NCBI GenBank assembly: GCA_934133005.1
Contig: CAKPAI010000001.1
Coordinates: 124,001 to 188,000, forward strand
Direction of reading: 5' to 3'
Length of the DNA: 64,000 nt
Source: an uncultured Clostridia bacterium
Lineage (GTDB): Bacteria > Bacillota > Clostridia > TANB77 > CAG-508
Below the pieces are notes generated by a model. That model was not told the origin of the DNA. It did no database searches and was given only the letters and a program-made list of their open reading frames with translations. Positions within the stretch are counted from its first letter, which is position 1; each line of letters opens with the position of its first letter. The translations under genes and the position numbers were made by a program. Positions 7,330 to 15,400 of this stretch are shown one piece after another.

Positions 7330-8169
7330 TTATTCAATTTCCTTCTTAATTTTATCAACATAATAGTAAATAAATTCATTTGGTTTTGGCACACCAGTTT
7401 CTATGTCAATTCTTGCAGTATAATATTTCTCTAAGTCCTCTGGTGCAGAAATCTTCCAAGCATGAATTATTGCATTTGACATATTTCTACTTATAGTACT
7501 TGTCGGAGCTTTATATACCGCCGATAAATATTTTACTACTGGCATTTGATCTTCTTGCCCTTGATGTAATAGCACATATCTTATTGCATCATGCAAATAT
7601 TTCTTTCCTATCAAGTGTTTTGCAACTCCAATTAGTTCTAATTCTCTATCTATTATTTGAGATAAAGTTTCTTCAAATTCATCTTTATTGGCTTTCTCAC
7701 ATTTTTTTATCTTTTCTGATTCATTTACCTTATCATATCCTTTTAACAATAATAATGTATTTATTACATTTTCTTCAGAATAACTTTGTTGCTTTTTATA
7801 AAATATAAAATCAACATTATTTTTATGTAGATAATCATATACAGATTGTGAACAAACATTAGTTGTTACTACAATTTTAGGCATAACAGATAAAGTAAGT
7901 TTATTTAATTCCTTTAAGAAATCAAATCCGCTTCCTTCTCCATTGTTTAATTCTAAGTCCAATATTATCCCATCTGGCATAAATCTTTTTACATATTTTA
8001 TTCCTTCAGTAGAAGACTTTGTTGTTGCAACAAAAACTATTTGGTCGTTAGATTTTTCCATATCTTTAAATCTTCTACATTTTAATTCATCATCTTCAAT
8101 CAATAACAATTTCATTTTTTCTTTCATATTATATGTGATCAATGTCCTTTCTTTTTCATTTACATACAT
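7330..8169 (-). CDS. Spo0A-like response regulator (receiver + Spo0A-type DNA-binding domain)
   Basis: Up to 279 residues. The receiver has the expected acidic pair (LLLIEDD, Asp26/27), phospho-acceptor Asp71 (IILDLEL), Thr102/103 and Lys125/126. The C-terminal part (about 165-279) aligns by eye with the Spo0A effector domain encoded at 19713: IGVAKHLIGKKYLHDAI against VGVPAHIKGYQYLREAI, SxxxRxxxxAIxxAW, and GVPKPNEF...DKI against GKPTNSEF...DKL. This domain is normally confined to Spo0A, so this is a paralogue. The predicted recognition-helix residues differ (STISRNMSNAI against SRVERAIRHAI), suggesting another DNA site. It is probably phosphorylated by the GHKL kinase next door. The start is uncertain: ATG 8169 has no clear ribosome site, and later ATGs (residues 15 or 19) leave the domain intact. 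Confidence 0.82.
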   Translation of the reverse strand: MYVNEKERTLITYNMKEKMKLLLIEDDELKCRRFKDMEKSNDQIVFVATTKSSTEGIKYVKRFMPDGIILDLELNNGEGSGFDFLKELNKLTLSVMPKIVVTTNVCSQSVYDYLHKNNVDFIFYKKQQSYSEENVINTLLLLKGYDKVNESEKIKKCEKANKDEFEETLSQIIDRELELIGVAKHLIGKKYLHDAIRYVLLHQGQEDQMPVVKYLSAVYKAPTSTISRNMSNAIIHAWKISAPEDLEKYYTARIDIETGVPKPNEFIYYYVDKIKKEIE

Positions 8170-8328
8170 ATATTTCTACATTTATTATTTCGCATTCAAA
8201 TCTTATCATATATTATCATATTTTGTCATTAATTTGTAGTACTTTTTCTTATTTATTTTTAGAAAATATTACTTTATTATATTAATATTAAAATTTTGAA
8301 GTAGAACTTATGTGCAGTTTTTGCAAGT

Positions 8329-8357
8329 TTCGACATTTTAGAATTCAGCAACATAAT
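8329..8357 (+). promoter_or_regulatory. 0A-box-like site on the -35 of the XRE gene promoter
   Basis: TTCGACA (8329-8335; TGTCGAA on the other strand) matches the core of the Spo0A box. TTCGAC at 8329-8334 and CATAAT at 8352-8357 form a plausible promoter with a 17-bp spacer, so the box would overlap the -35. No binding data. Confidence 0.4.
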
Positions 8358-8390
8358 AAGTTTCTACTATCGTAATTAGGAGGATAATTT

Positions 8391-8717
8391 ATGAAACAAA
8401 ATATGGTAAAAGAAATTGGACTAAGAATTAAAAATATTAGAGAAAGTATGAACATGTCAAAAGAAAAATTTGCAAAGCAACTTGGAATTTCTGGACAATA
8501 TTTAGGAATTGTAGAAAAAGGAAATAGTTGTCTTGCAGTAGACAAACTACAAAAACTTTGTGAATTTACTAATTATTCTGCTGATTATATTTTATTTGGT
8601 CAAGAAAGTAGAATAACTACTACAACAAAAGATGCCTTAAAAGGATTATCAGATAGTCAAATAAAAGATGCTTGTAAAGCTCTTTCTAATATTGCAATGT
8701 TTATTAAAGACGCATAA
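8391..8717 (+). CDS. XRE-family helix-turn-helix regulator
   Basis: 108 residues. An HTH_3/XRE domain spans about residues 7-66: GLRIKNIRESMNMSKEKFAKQLGIS, then a recognition helix QYLGIVEKGNSCLAVDKLQKL. The C-terminal part (about 70-108) is a short helical tail, likely for dimerisation or ligand sensing. AGGAGG lies 8 nt before the ATG. The gene is divergent from the Spo0A-like regulator with about 220 bp between them, and its promoter carries a 0A-box-like site, so it is a candidate local target or modulator of that circuit. Its own target is unknown. Confidence 0.85.
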   Translation: MKQNMVKEIGLRIKNIRESMNMSKEKFAKQLGISGQYLGIVEKGNSCLAVDKLQKLCEFTNYSADYILFGQESRITTTTKDALKGLSDSQIKDACKALSNIAMFIKDA

Positions 8718-8723
8718 AAAATT

Positions 8724-8744
8724 GGAGAGTTAAATTAACTCTCC
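8724..8744. terminator. Bidirectional terminator between convergent genes
   Basis: A perfect 10-bp inverted repeat GGAGAGTTAA / TTAACTCTCC with a 1-nt centre, followed by AATTTTTT on the minus strand. It separates the XRE gene from the ORF6N gene. Confidence 0.75.
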
Positions 8745-8747
8745 TTC

Positions 8748-9704
8748 TCATAAATCAATAATTTTCTTTATTATTTGTATATCTTCTATTTTATTAATTG
8801 CAAAGCATTTTTTACCTAAATCCTTTATAGATGCACCTAAATGATACATCTCTTTATTATCAATTACGATAAACCTATCATGAAATTTATTAGTTTTAGC
8901 CACCTTTAAAGTAGAATATTCTTTATTAAATTTTTGAATATCTAAATTGTCAATATTGCTTTTATCAGACGTTAGTATAACAACCTCTACATTCTTATTC
9001 TTTTTAGTTAACATTTTTAAAATACTATCATCAATATAATTATCTATGATTAAAATTTTATCATTCGCTAATTTTATAATATCTATAATTAAACTATATG
9101 CATCATAAATTTGACCATCAAAAAATACTCTTTGCTTAATGTTCTCTTTTAATTGAAGCTGATTAAAAACTTCATCAAACTTTCTACTATGTTCTAGCAA
9201 TTTATATTCTATACTTGTCAATCTTTCACAAACTTGTCCATTAAGCATCAAAAGCTTTCTCATTTCCACAAATGCGTTCATAATATTTATACTTACTTCA
9301 ACAGCAATATCATTTTTTAGTAACCCTGATAACATGGCTATACCTTGTTCTGTAAATGCATATGGTAAATATTTACGATGTTTCCCCCTTTCTTTGCTTT
9401 CAGTTAAGGTCGCAAGTTGCGACCTTAAAGAATTTTTATCTCCTTCTTCTTGCATATTTTTTAAGTATCCACTTTTTAAAATTTCATATTCATCATTAGT
9501 TAATTGAAAACAAAAATTTGTGGGAAATCTTTTTTTATTTCTGCCTACAGTTTCATTTATTCTTTTAGTAGGATAATTATATAACATAGCTACATCACTG
9601 TCTAACATAACTTGTTTACCTCTTATTGTATATATAAATTTTTGTATTTCTTCATTAGTAAAATTACCTTTCACTATTATTTTATTCTCTTCCACTATTT
9701 TCAC
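8748..9704 (-). CDS. ORF6N-domain protein with PLD-like C-terminal region
   Basis: 318 residues. The N-terminal half (about 20-155) is an ORF6N domain, typical of phage-derived DNA-binding regulators: IRGKQVMLDSDVAMLYNYPTKRINETVGRNKKRFP and LPYAFTEQGIAMLSGLL are clear family segments. The C-terminal part (about 195-318) looks phospholipase-D-like: KILIIDNYIDDSIL, VEVVILTS, and HDRFIVIDNKEMYHLGASIKDLG, where HDRF replaces the nuclease HxK motif, so catalysis is doubtful. Similar ORF6N-PLD combinations occur in genomic islands and near defence loci, where their role is unproven. The GTG at 9704 is almost touching AAAGGA; the GTG at 9695 may be the real start. Confidence 0.8.
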   Translation of the reverse strand: MKIVEENKIIVKGNFTNEEIQKFIYTIRGKQVMLDSDVAMLYNYPTKRINETVGRNKKRFPTNFCFQLTNDEYEILKSGYLKNMQEEGDKNSLRSQLATLTESKERGKHRKYLPYAFTEQGIAMLSGLLKNDIAVEVSINIMNAFVEMRKLLMLNGQVCERLTSIEYKLLEHSRKFDEVFNQLQLKENIKQRVFFDGQIYDAYSLIIDIIKLANDKILIIDNYIDDSILKMLTKKNKNVEVVILTSDKSNIDNLDIQKFNKEYSTLKVAKTNKFHDRFIVIDNKEMYHLGASIKDLGKKCFAINKIEDIQIIKKIIDL

Positions 9705-9792
9705 ATCCTTTTGTGTATTTTAAAACATTTGTTCTCCTCTGTCAAGTTTTTTCTTAATATATATTAATTTTTTATACTACTGTTACTAAAAT

Positions 9793-9834
9793 AAAAAAGA
9801 CTCTAAAATATTGATTTTTTCAACACTTTAGAGT
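9793..9834 (-). terminator. Terminator of tRNA-Thr(GGT)
   Basis: An 8-bp stem ACTCTAAA / TTTAGAGT with a large loop is followed by CTTTTTTATTTT on the minus strand, just downstream of the tRNA. Confidence 0.7.
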
Positions 9835-9843
9835 TTTAAATTA

Positions 9844-9919
9844 TGGAGCTAACAACCAGAATCGAACTGGTGACCTCCGCCTTACCAAGGCGGTGCTCTA
9901 CCTACTGAGCTATGATAGC
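9844..9919 (-). tRNA. tRNA-Thr(GGT)
   Basis: A 76-nt cloverleaf with encoded CCA. Anticodon stem CCGCC/GGCGG with loop TTGGTAA (anticodon GGT, reading ACC/ACU). The T-arm is ACCAG-TTCGATT-CTGGT. The acceptor stem GCTATCA/TGTTAGC has one T-T mismatch at the fifth pair. A second threonine isoacceptor besides the CGT gene at 132-207. Confidence 0.93.
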
Positions 9920-9957
9920 ATTTATTTGGAATTCTACGTTTTTTGAATTCCAATTAT

Positions 9958-10602
9958 TTATATATATTTTCCTTGTTCATTTAAATTTCTTATTGTCTTT
10001 TTTCGTATTCTTTGTATTGCATTATCTACTGATTTTACTGGCATGTCCAACTTTTCTGCAATTTTTACATATGATTCTCCTTGAACATATCTATTTAGAA
10101 CTTTCTTTTCAAAATCACTTAGTGAACTATCTATTACATTTCCTACTGTATTCATATATTCTTTTTTAGTAATTGTATCTAATGGATCTTCAATAACATT
10201 TGTATCTAGCACATCTACTACTTCTGTATCATTTCCATCATCCTCATTATTATATGCAGTCATATTAAGAGATAAATATGAATTAAGTGGCATATGTTTT
10301 TGTCTGTTAGATGTTTTTATTGCAGTAATTAACTGTCTTTCAACACAAAGATTTGCAAATGATTTAAAGGAATTTTGCATTCCTATTTTATAGTCTTTAA
10401 TCGCTTTGTATAATCCAATAAGGCCTTCTTGAATTATATCATCTCTTTCAGCACCAACCATAAAGTATTTTCCGACTTTAGTATTGACCAGATCTTTATA
10501 TTTGCAAATGAGAAATTCTAATGCTTCCTCATTATTATTTTCTTTGATTTCTTCTAGTAATTGTTCATCAGACATATTGTTATAATTTAGTTCCTCTGCC
10601 AT
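9958..10602 (-). CDS. sigH: RNA polymerase sporulation sigma factor SigH
   Basis: 214 residues, the usual SigH length. Region 2 is seen in LEFLICKYKDLVNTKVGKYFMVGAERDDIIQEGLIGLYKAI and SFKSFANLCVERQLITAIKTSNRQKH; region 4 in LSDFEKKVLNRYVQGESYVKIAEKLDMPVKSVDNAIQRIRKK. In spore-formers SigH directs genes of the transition to stationary phase and early sporulation, including spo0A. The ATG follows GGAGGAA at 11 nt. The promoter at 10644-10673 is close to consensus. It is divergent from rqcH and followed by tRNA-Thr(GGT). Confidence 0.93.
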   Translation of the reverse strand: MAEELNYNNMSDEQLLEEIKENNNEEALEFLICKYKDLVNTKVGKYFMVGAERDDIIQEGLIGLYKAIKDYKIGMQNSFKSFANLCVERQLITAIKTSNRQKHMPLNSYLSLNMTAYNNEDDGNDTEVVDVLDTNVIEDPLDTITKKEYMNTVGNVIDSSLSDFEKKVLNRYVQGESYVKIAEKLDMPVKSVDNAIQRIRKKTIRNLNEQGKYI

Positions 10603-10643
10603 TTAAAATAAGTTCCTCCAAATATGTTCCTTGCTTGATTTGT

Positions 10644-10673
10644 ATTATATTCCACCAGTTCTAGTAATGTCAA
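10644..10673 (-). promoter_or_regulatory. Sigma-A promoter of sigH
   Basis: On the minus strand, TTGACA (10668-10673), an 18-bp spacer, and TATAAT (10644-10649): both hexamers are perfect. Confidence 0.75.
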
Positions 10674-10692
10674 TAGTTTGAGGCTAATTTTC

Positions 10693-10721
10693 TTGATTTT
10701 TAGCCACTTCTATATTATAAT
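10693..10721 (+). promoter_or_regulatory. Sigma-A promoter of rqcH
   Basis: TTGATT (10693-10698), 17-bp spacer, TATAAT (10716-10721). It is back to back with the sigH promoter; the two -35 boxes are only 19 bp apart. Confidence 0.7.
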
Positions 10722-10750
10722 ACTTCATATAAAAGAAAGGATTTATAATT

Positions 10751-12517
10751 ATGGCATTTGATGGATTAGTAGCCAAATCAATTTGTAATGAACTCAATTG
10801 TTTAATTGGTGGAAAAATAACAAAAGTTTTTGAACCGAATAAGAATGAACTAACTTTAGAAATATATTCAAACTCTTCTAACTATGCATTAAACATTTGT
10901 ATAGATAGTTCTTTATATAGAATAAGTCTTACTACTCATAGTAAGCCAAATCCACAAAATGTTTTGGGCTTTTGTATGGTTCTTCGCAAGCATCTTATTA
11001 ATGGAATTATTGAAAATATCTACATGAATGGTTTAGAACGTGTAATTTTTATTGATATTTTGGTAAAAAATGAATTAAATGATACAGTGGAAAAAACTTT
11101 AGTAATAGAGCTTATGGGAAAACATAGCAATATTATTTTGCTAAATAACTTAACTGTTATTGATAGCTTAAGACATTTAAATAAATTTGACAATTCTTCA
11201 AGAGATATCTTCCCTGGAAGCAAATATGTTCCTATTTCAAGTAATAAGTTTGATTTTTCAAAGAAATTTGATGATTTTTATAGAAACATTTTAGATTATA
11301 ATATGTCTCCATTTTCTTTGTCTAGTGTCATCTCTAAAATATATACTGGTTTTGGGAAAAATAATCTTGTTGCTCTTTTTAAAAATATAGATATATCTGA
11401 TGATGATAATTCTTACACAAATTTTAAAAAAGCTTTCGACTATCTCTATGATTTGACTACATCTTTAACGTATAAAGATATAAATTTGGCTTTACTACAA
11501 GATAACTCTTGCAATGACTATTTTCTTATTAAAAAAAATAATAATGAACCTTTTTCTATAAACTTTTTTATTGATGATTTTTACTATTCAAAAGAAACTA
11601 AAGAAAAATTTAACCAATCTAAAAATACTATACAAAAAATAGTACTTAATCAGATTACGAAATTAAAAAATAAAATAAAAAATATTAACAAAAAACTAGA
11701 AGAATGTTCAGCTCTCGATAAATACAAACTATATGGCGAGCTTATAACAGCTAACCTTTATAAATTAAATACCTCTTCTTGTGAAGTCATAGTTGAAAAT
11801 TATTATGATAATAATAACTTGATAAAAATTCCTTTAGACTCAAAATTTTCACCTTCACAAAATGCTAAGAATTATTTTAAAAAGTATAAAAAATTACAAA
11901 ATACCTATATAGTTGTTCAAAAACAAAAAGAAGAAATTGAAAACGAACTTCAATATTTAGATAGTATCATTTTTGAGTTAGATACTGCACAAAATATAGA
12001 TGAGCTTAACCTAATATACACTGAAATTAGTGATAACTTAATTTTTTCAAAAAGTCAAAATACAGTTACAAACTCACTTTCTAACTCTAACAAACAAAAA
12101 ACAAATAAACAAAGCTCAAATTTAGAACCGGCAAAATATATAATTGATGGATATACTGTTTTAGTTGGAAAAAATAATAAACAAAATGATTACTTAACTT
12201 GCAGACTCGCTCATAACCAGGACATTTGGTTTCATACCAAAGATATACATGGTTGTCATGTTGTTTTACAAAACAATTCAAAAGATTCAATACTAGATAT
12301 TTCAAAAGTTTCAGTTCCAGCAACTACATTATATAAATGTGCTTCACTTGCAGCATACTTTAGCAAAGCAAAACTTTCTCAAAATGTGCCAGTTGACTAT
12401 ACTTATATAAAATATGTAAAAAAACCTAATAATGCTAAACTTGGAATGGTAATTTATACAAATAATAAAACAATTTATGCAAACCCTGATGATAATTTTA
12501 GAAGTCTTCAAAAATAA
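10751..12517 (+). CDS. rqcH: RqcH (Rqc2/NFACT family) ribosome quality control protein
   Basis: 588 residues. The NFACT-N domain opens MAFDGLVAKSICNELN and contains VLRKHL, the region of the conserved residues needed for alanine tailing. A long coiled coil (about 290-430) is followed by the NFACT-R domain with the family segment DIWFHTKDIHGCHVVL (about residues 495-510). RqcH binds stalled 50S subunits carrying peptidyl-tRNA and recruits tRNA-Ala to add C-terminal alanine tails that mark the chain for degradation. Older databases call it fibronectin-binding protein (FbpA). Length and domain order are normal, and it is a single gene with its own promoter and terminator. Confidence 0.9.
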   Translation: MAFDGLVAKSICNELNCLIGGKITKVFEPNKNELTLEIYSNSSNYALNICIDSSLYRISLTTHSKPNPQNVLGFCMVLRKHLINGIIENIYMNGLERVIFIDILVKNELNDTVEKTLVIELMGKHSNIILLNNLTVIDSLRHLNKFDNSSRDIFPGSKYVPISSNKFDFSKKFDDFYRNILDYNMSPFSLSSVISKIYTGFGKNNLVALFKNIDISDDDNSYTNFKKAFDYLYDLTTSLTYKDINLALLQDNSCNDYFLIKKNNNEPFSINFFIDDFYYSKETKEKFNQSKNTIQKIVLNQITKLKNKIKNINKKLEECSALDKYKLYGELITANLYKLNTSSCEVIVENYYDNNNLIKIPLDSKFSPSQNAKNYFKKYKKLQNTYIVVQKQKEEIENELQYLDSIIFELDTAQNIDELNLIYTEISDNLIFSKSQNTVTNSLSNSNKQKTNKQSSNLEPAKYIIDGYTVLVGKNNKQNDYLTCRLAHNQDIWFHTKDIHGCHVVLQNNSKDSILDISKVSVPATTLYKCASLAAYFSKAKLSQNVPVDYTYIKYVKKPNNAKLGMVIYTNNKTIYANPDDNFRSLQK

Positions 12518-12522
12518 TAAGA

Positions 12523-12557
12523 AATCCCTAATCTTAAAAAGATTAAGGATTTTTTAT
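12523..12557. terminator. Terminator after rqcH
   Basis: AATCCCTAATCTT pairs with AAGATTAAGGATT (one mismatch), followed by TTTTTATTT on the plus strand. It lies between convergent rqcH and the DUF4116 gene. Confidence 0.75.
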
Positions 12558-12560
12558 TTC

Positions 12561-13088
12561 TTATTCTTGTGGCGGATTTATTATATTTTGAATTTCTTCA
12601 TCTTGCCTTAGCTCCGGAACAATGAAATCATATGCTCTTTTATCTTGCTTTATTGCTGCTAATGCAATTTCTTTATTTGAACGCAAGCGTTTACTTGCAT
12701 ATTTTACAATTAAACCTTTATTTTTGACCGCTTCTAGAACCACGTCATAATCATCTCTTAATTTTTGACTTACATAATACAAAATTTGTCCATCAGTTTT
12801 AGCAGCTTTTATTGCAAGCTCTTTATCATCTTTTAACTCATCTGATGCATAGCATAGTACCCAGCCTTTTTTCTCAACCGCTTGCATCAAAATTTCTCGA
12901 TCTGCCTTTAATCTGTCAGATGCAAATTCCAATGCTCCACCGTCTTTAATAACTGCTTCCATAACTAGCTCTTTATCATCTTTTAGTTCATCAGACGCTC
13001 CATCTAATAAAAGTCCATCTTCTTTTACTGCTTCTAATACATATTCCCTATCATTTGCATTTTGAACAACATCTTCTAAAGTTTTCAC
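12561..13088 (-). CDS. DUF4116 repeat protein
   Basis: 175 residues made of about six tandem 25-residue units, each of the form D-[RK]-E-hydrophobic-x-hydrophobic-x-A-V-x-x-x-G-x-x-L-x-x-A-S-x-x-L-[KR]-x. The units are easily aligned by eye and match the DUF4116 repeat, which forms paired helices. The last unit is diverged (AIKQDKRAYDFIVPELRQ), and a Pro-rich tail ends the protein. No molecular role is known. The start is a GTG, and the nearest Shine-Dalgarno (GGAAGGAAAG) is about 14 nt away, so translation may be weak or coupled to the 81-codon gene 28 bp upstream. Confidence 0.85.
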   Translation of the reverse strand: MKTLEDVVQNANDREYVLEAVKEDGLLLDGASDELKDDKELVMEAVIKDGGALEFASDRLKADREILMQAVEKKGWVLCYASDELKDDKELAIKAAKTDGQILYYVSQKLRDDYDVVLEAVKNKGLIVKYASKRLRSNKEIALAAIKQDKRAYDFIVPELRQDEEIQNIINPPQE

Positions 13089-13116
13089 TTAAAAATTCAC
13101 TTTCCTTCCACACAAT

Positions 13117-13362
13117 CTATTTGCCTTCAAATGCCTTATATTCGATTTTTTCCATAAATGGATACATTTCCATTAATGTTTTTTTCGTTATTATAGAATT
13201 TTTAGGCAATGGATTTTTCGCATGGTCTGTTAATAATACTTGCGTATAACAGTTTTCTGCTGTTTTAAATACTTGATATCTATTTCGTACATAATCAAAA
13301 AATAATATGTATCCTGAATCTAGCTCTCTATCCATTTGTTCAAAGCTATATTTTCCGTCCAT
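13117..13362 (-). CDS. Unknown 81-residue protein
   Basis: A small soluble protein with aromatic residues (GYILFFDYVRNRYQVFKTAEN, MYPFMEKIEYKAFEG). No family is recognised and no signal peptide or membrane helix is visible. AGGAG lies 8 nt upstream of the ATG. It starts 13 bp after ligA on the same strand and is followed by the DUF4116 gene, so the three are probably co-transcribed. Confidence 0.6.
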   Translation of the reverse strand: MDGKYSFEQMDRELDSGYILFFDYVRNRYQVFKTAENCYTQVLLTDHAKNPLPKNSIITKKTLMEMYPFMEKIEYKAFEGK

Positions 13363-13375
13363 GAATATTGCTCCT

Positions 13376-15382
13376 TTATTTTATCATATCTTCAAAATCA
13401 GTTTCGGATATAATTGTTACTCCTAAACTTTCAGCTTTTGTAAGTTTCGAGCCTGCTTCTTCTCCTGCTAAAACATAACTTGTCTTTTTTGATACAGAAC
13501 CAGATACTTTTCCTCCAAACTTTTCTATTATATCTCCTGCTTCTTCTCTTGTATACTTTTCTAGACTTCCTGTAAGTACAAAAGTTTTTCCGTCAAAACG
13601 GTTATCATACTTTGAATCACTATTCTCTTTTAGTACCTGCATATTAACACCAGCTTTTTTTAATCTTTCTATTAAGTCAATTGTTTGTTCTTGCTTAAAA
13701 AATGAATAGATACTATTAGCAGTAATTAGTCCTACATCATTTAATACTGCTAAATCTTCTACTTTAGCATTTTGAATTTTTTCAATATTATCATAATATT
13801 TTGTAAGCCCTTTTGCCGATTTTACTCCAACATGAGGTATTCCAAGCCCAGCAAGTAATCTATATAAATCATTTTCTTTACTCTTGTTTATCGAATCAAT
13901 TAAATTCTGTGCAAATTTTTTGCCATTCTTTTTTAATGAAGCAACTTCTTCTACAGTTAAAGTGTATATATCTGCAATTGTTTTTATTAGACCTTTATCA
14001 ACAAGTTGTTCAATTATTTTTATTCCAAGTCCATCTATATCCATAGCCTCTTTTGAAACAAAATGTACCATGTTTTGAAGAATTTTTGCAGGACATTCTA
14101 TTCCTGTACATCTAGCAACAGCTTCGCCTTCTTCACGTACCACTGGTGCTCCACACACAGGACATACTGTTGGCATTGAAAATTCTTTTTCTTCTCCTGT
14201 TCTTTTTGATTTTATTACATCTACAACTTCTGGTATTACATCACCTTGTTTTTGAATTACTACTGTATCTCCTATTTTCAAATCCTTTTCTTTTACAAAA
14301 TCCTCATTATGAAGAGTAGTCTTTGAAATTGTAGACCCTGCAACTTTTACTGGTTCCAATATTGCAAGTGGCGTTACCGCTCCTGTTCTTCCTACCTGAC
14401 ATACTATATCTAATAATTTTGTTTGCTTTTTTTCTGGCGGATACTTATATGCAATAGCCCACTTTGGAACTTTATAGGTATTTCCTAAAATCTCACGAAG
14501 TTTTAAATTGTCTACTTTTACAACAGCCCCATCTATCCCAAATGATAAATTTTCTCTTTTTTCGCCAATCATCTTTATTGCAGAAATTGCATCTTCAATA
14601 GTATCACATAGAACACGCTCTGGAACCACATTAAATCCTTGCTTTTCCAGAAAATTTAATTCATCATAATGTGAATTAAATGGTAAACTATCAATTTTTT
14701 GTACATTAAATATAAAAATATCTAAAGGTCTTTGCTCTGTAATCTTAGAATCTAATTGTCTTAGTGAACCTGCTGCTGCATTTCTTGCATTTGCAAATAA
14801 TGGTTTTCCTAAAATTTCTCTTTCTTCGTTCATTTTTTCAAAATCTTTACTTCCAATAAAAACTTCACCTCTTACAGTTATATTTATTGGTTCTTTTAAC
14901 TTTTTAGGAATATTTTTTATGGTCTTTAAATTTTCAGTTACATCTTCGCCAACTCTACCATTTCCTCTAGTTGCACCTTGCACTAATACTCCTTTTTCAT
15001 ATCGTAAACTTGTAGAAAGTCCATCAATTTTTGTTTCAACAACGTATTTTAATTTTTGATTTTCTTCTTCTGCTACTTTTCTAACTCTTTCATCAAATTC
15101 ATACAATTCTTCAAAAGAAAATATATCTTGCAGACTTAAAAGTGGCACTTCATGAACAACCTCTTTAAAGCCTTCCTTTACATGTCCTCCAACCTTTTGT
15201 GTCAAAGAATCTTTACTTATAAGCTCTGGAAATTCTTTTTCTAAAGCTTTTAACTTATTCATCTCCATATCATATTCATAATCTGATACGGCTGGGTTAT
15301 CTTCATCATAATATAATTTTGCATAATGCTCTAATTTTTTTCTAAGTTCTTCTACTTGAATTCTTGCCTCTTCAATATTCAT
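13376..15382 (-). CDS. ligA: NAD-dependent DNA ligase LigA
   Basis: 668 residues, the standard length. In order: Ia NAD-binding domain; adenylation domain with the active lysine in TKIDG (Lys118); OB fold; a four-Cys zinc finger (CPVCGAP...CTGIECPAK, about residues 403-427); helix-hairpin-helix repeats (IDGLGIKIIEQL, AGLGIPHVGVKSAK, LNDVGLITANSI); and a C-terminal BRCT domain (about 590-668, GKTFVLTGSL...GGKVSGSVSKKTSYVLAGE). It seals nicks during replication and repair using NAD+. The ATG follows TTAGGAG. It lies 18 bp downstream of pgsA and 13 bp upstream of the 81-codon gene. Confidence 0.97.
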   Translation of the reverse strand: MNIEEARIQVEELRKKLEHYAKLYYDEDNPAVSDYEYDMEMNKLKALEKEFPELISKDSLTQKVGGHVKEGFKEVVHEVPLLSLQDIFSFEELYEFDERVRKVAEEENQKLKYVVETKIDGLSTSLRYEKGVLVQGATRGNGRVGEDVTENLKTIKNIPKKLKEPINITVRGEVFIGSKDFEKMNEEREILGKPLFANARNAAAGSLRQLDSKITEQRPLDIFIFNVQKIDSLPFNSHYDELNFLEKQGFNVVPERVLCDTIEDAISAIKMIGEKRENLSFGIDGAVVKVDNLKLREILGNTYKVPKWAIAYKYPPEKKQTKLLDIVCQVGRTGAVTPLAILEPVKVAGSTISKTTLHNEDFVKEKDLKIGDTVVIQKQGDVIPEVVDVIKSKRTGEEKEFSMPTVCPVCGAPVVREEGEAVARCTGIECPAKILQNMVHFVSKEAMDIDGLGIKIIEQLVDKGLIKTIADIYTLTVEEVASLKKNGKKFAQNLIDSINKSKENDLYRLLAGLGIPHVGVKSAKGLTKYYDNIEKIQNAKVEDLAVLNDVGLITANSIYSFFKQEQTIDLIERLKKAGVNMQVLKENSDSKYDNRFDGKTFVLTGSLEKYTREEAGDIIEKFGGKVSGSVSKKTSYVLAGEEAGSKLTKAESLGVTIISETDFEDMIK

Positions 15383-15400
15383 TTGTCTTCTCCTAATTCT

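Noticed and set aside
12561..13088. 75-bp DNA periodicity
   Set aside because: Reflects the 25-residue DUF4116 protein repeats, not a DNA repeat array.
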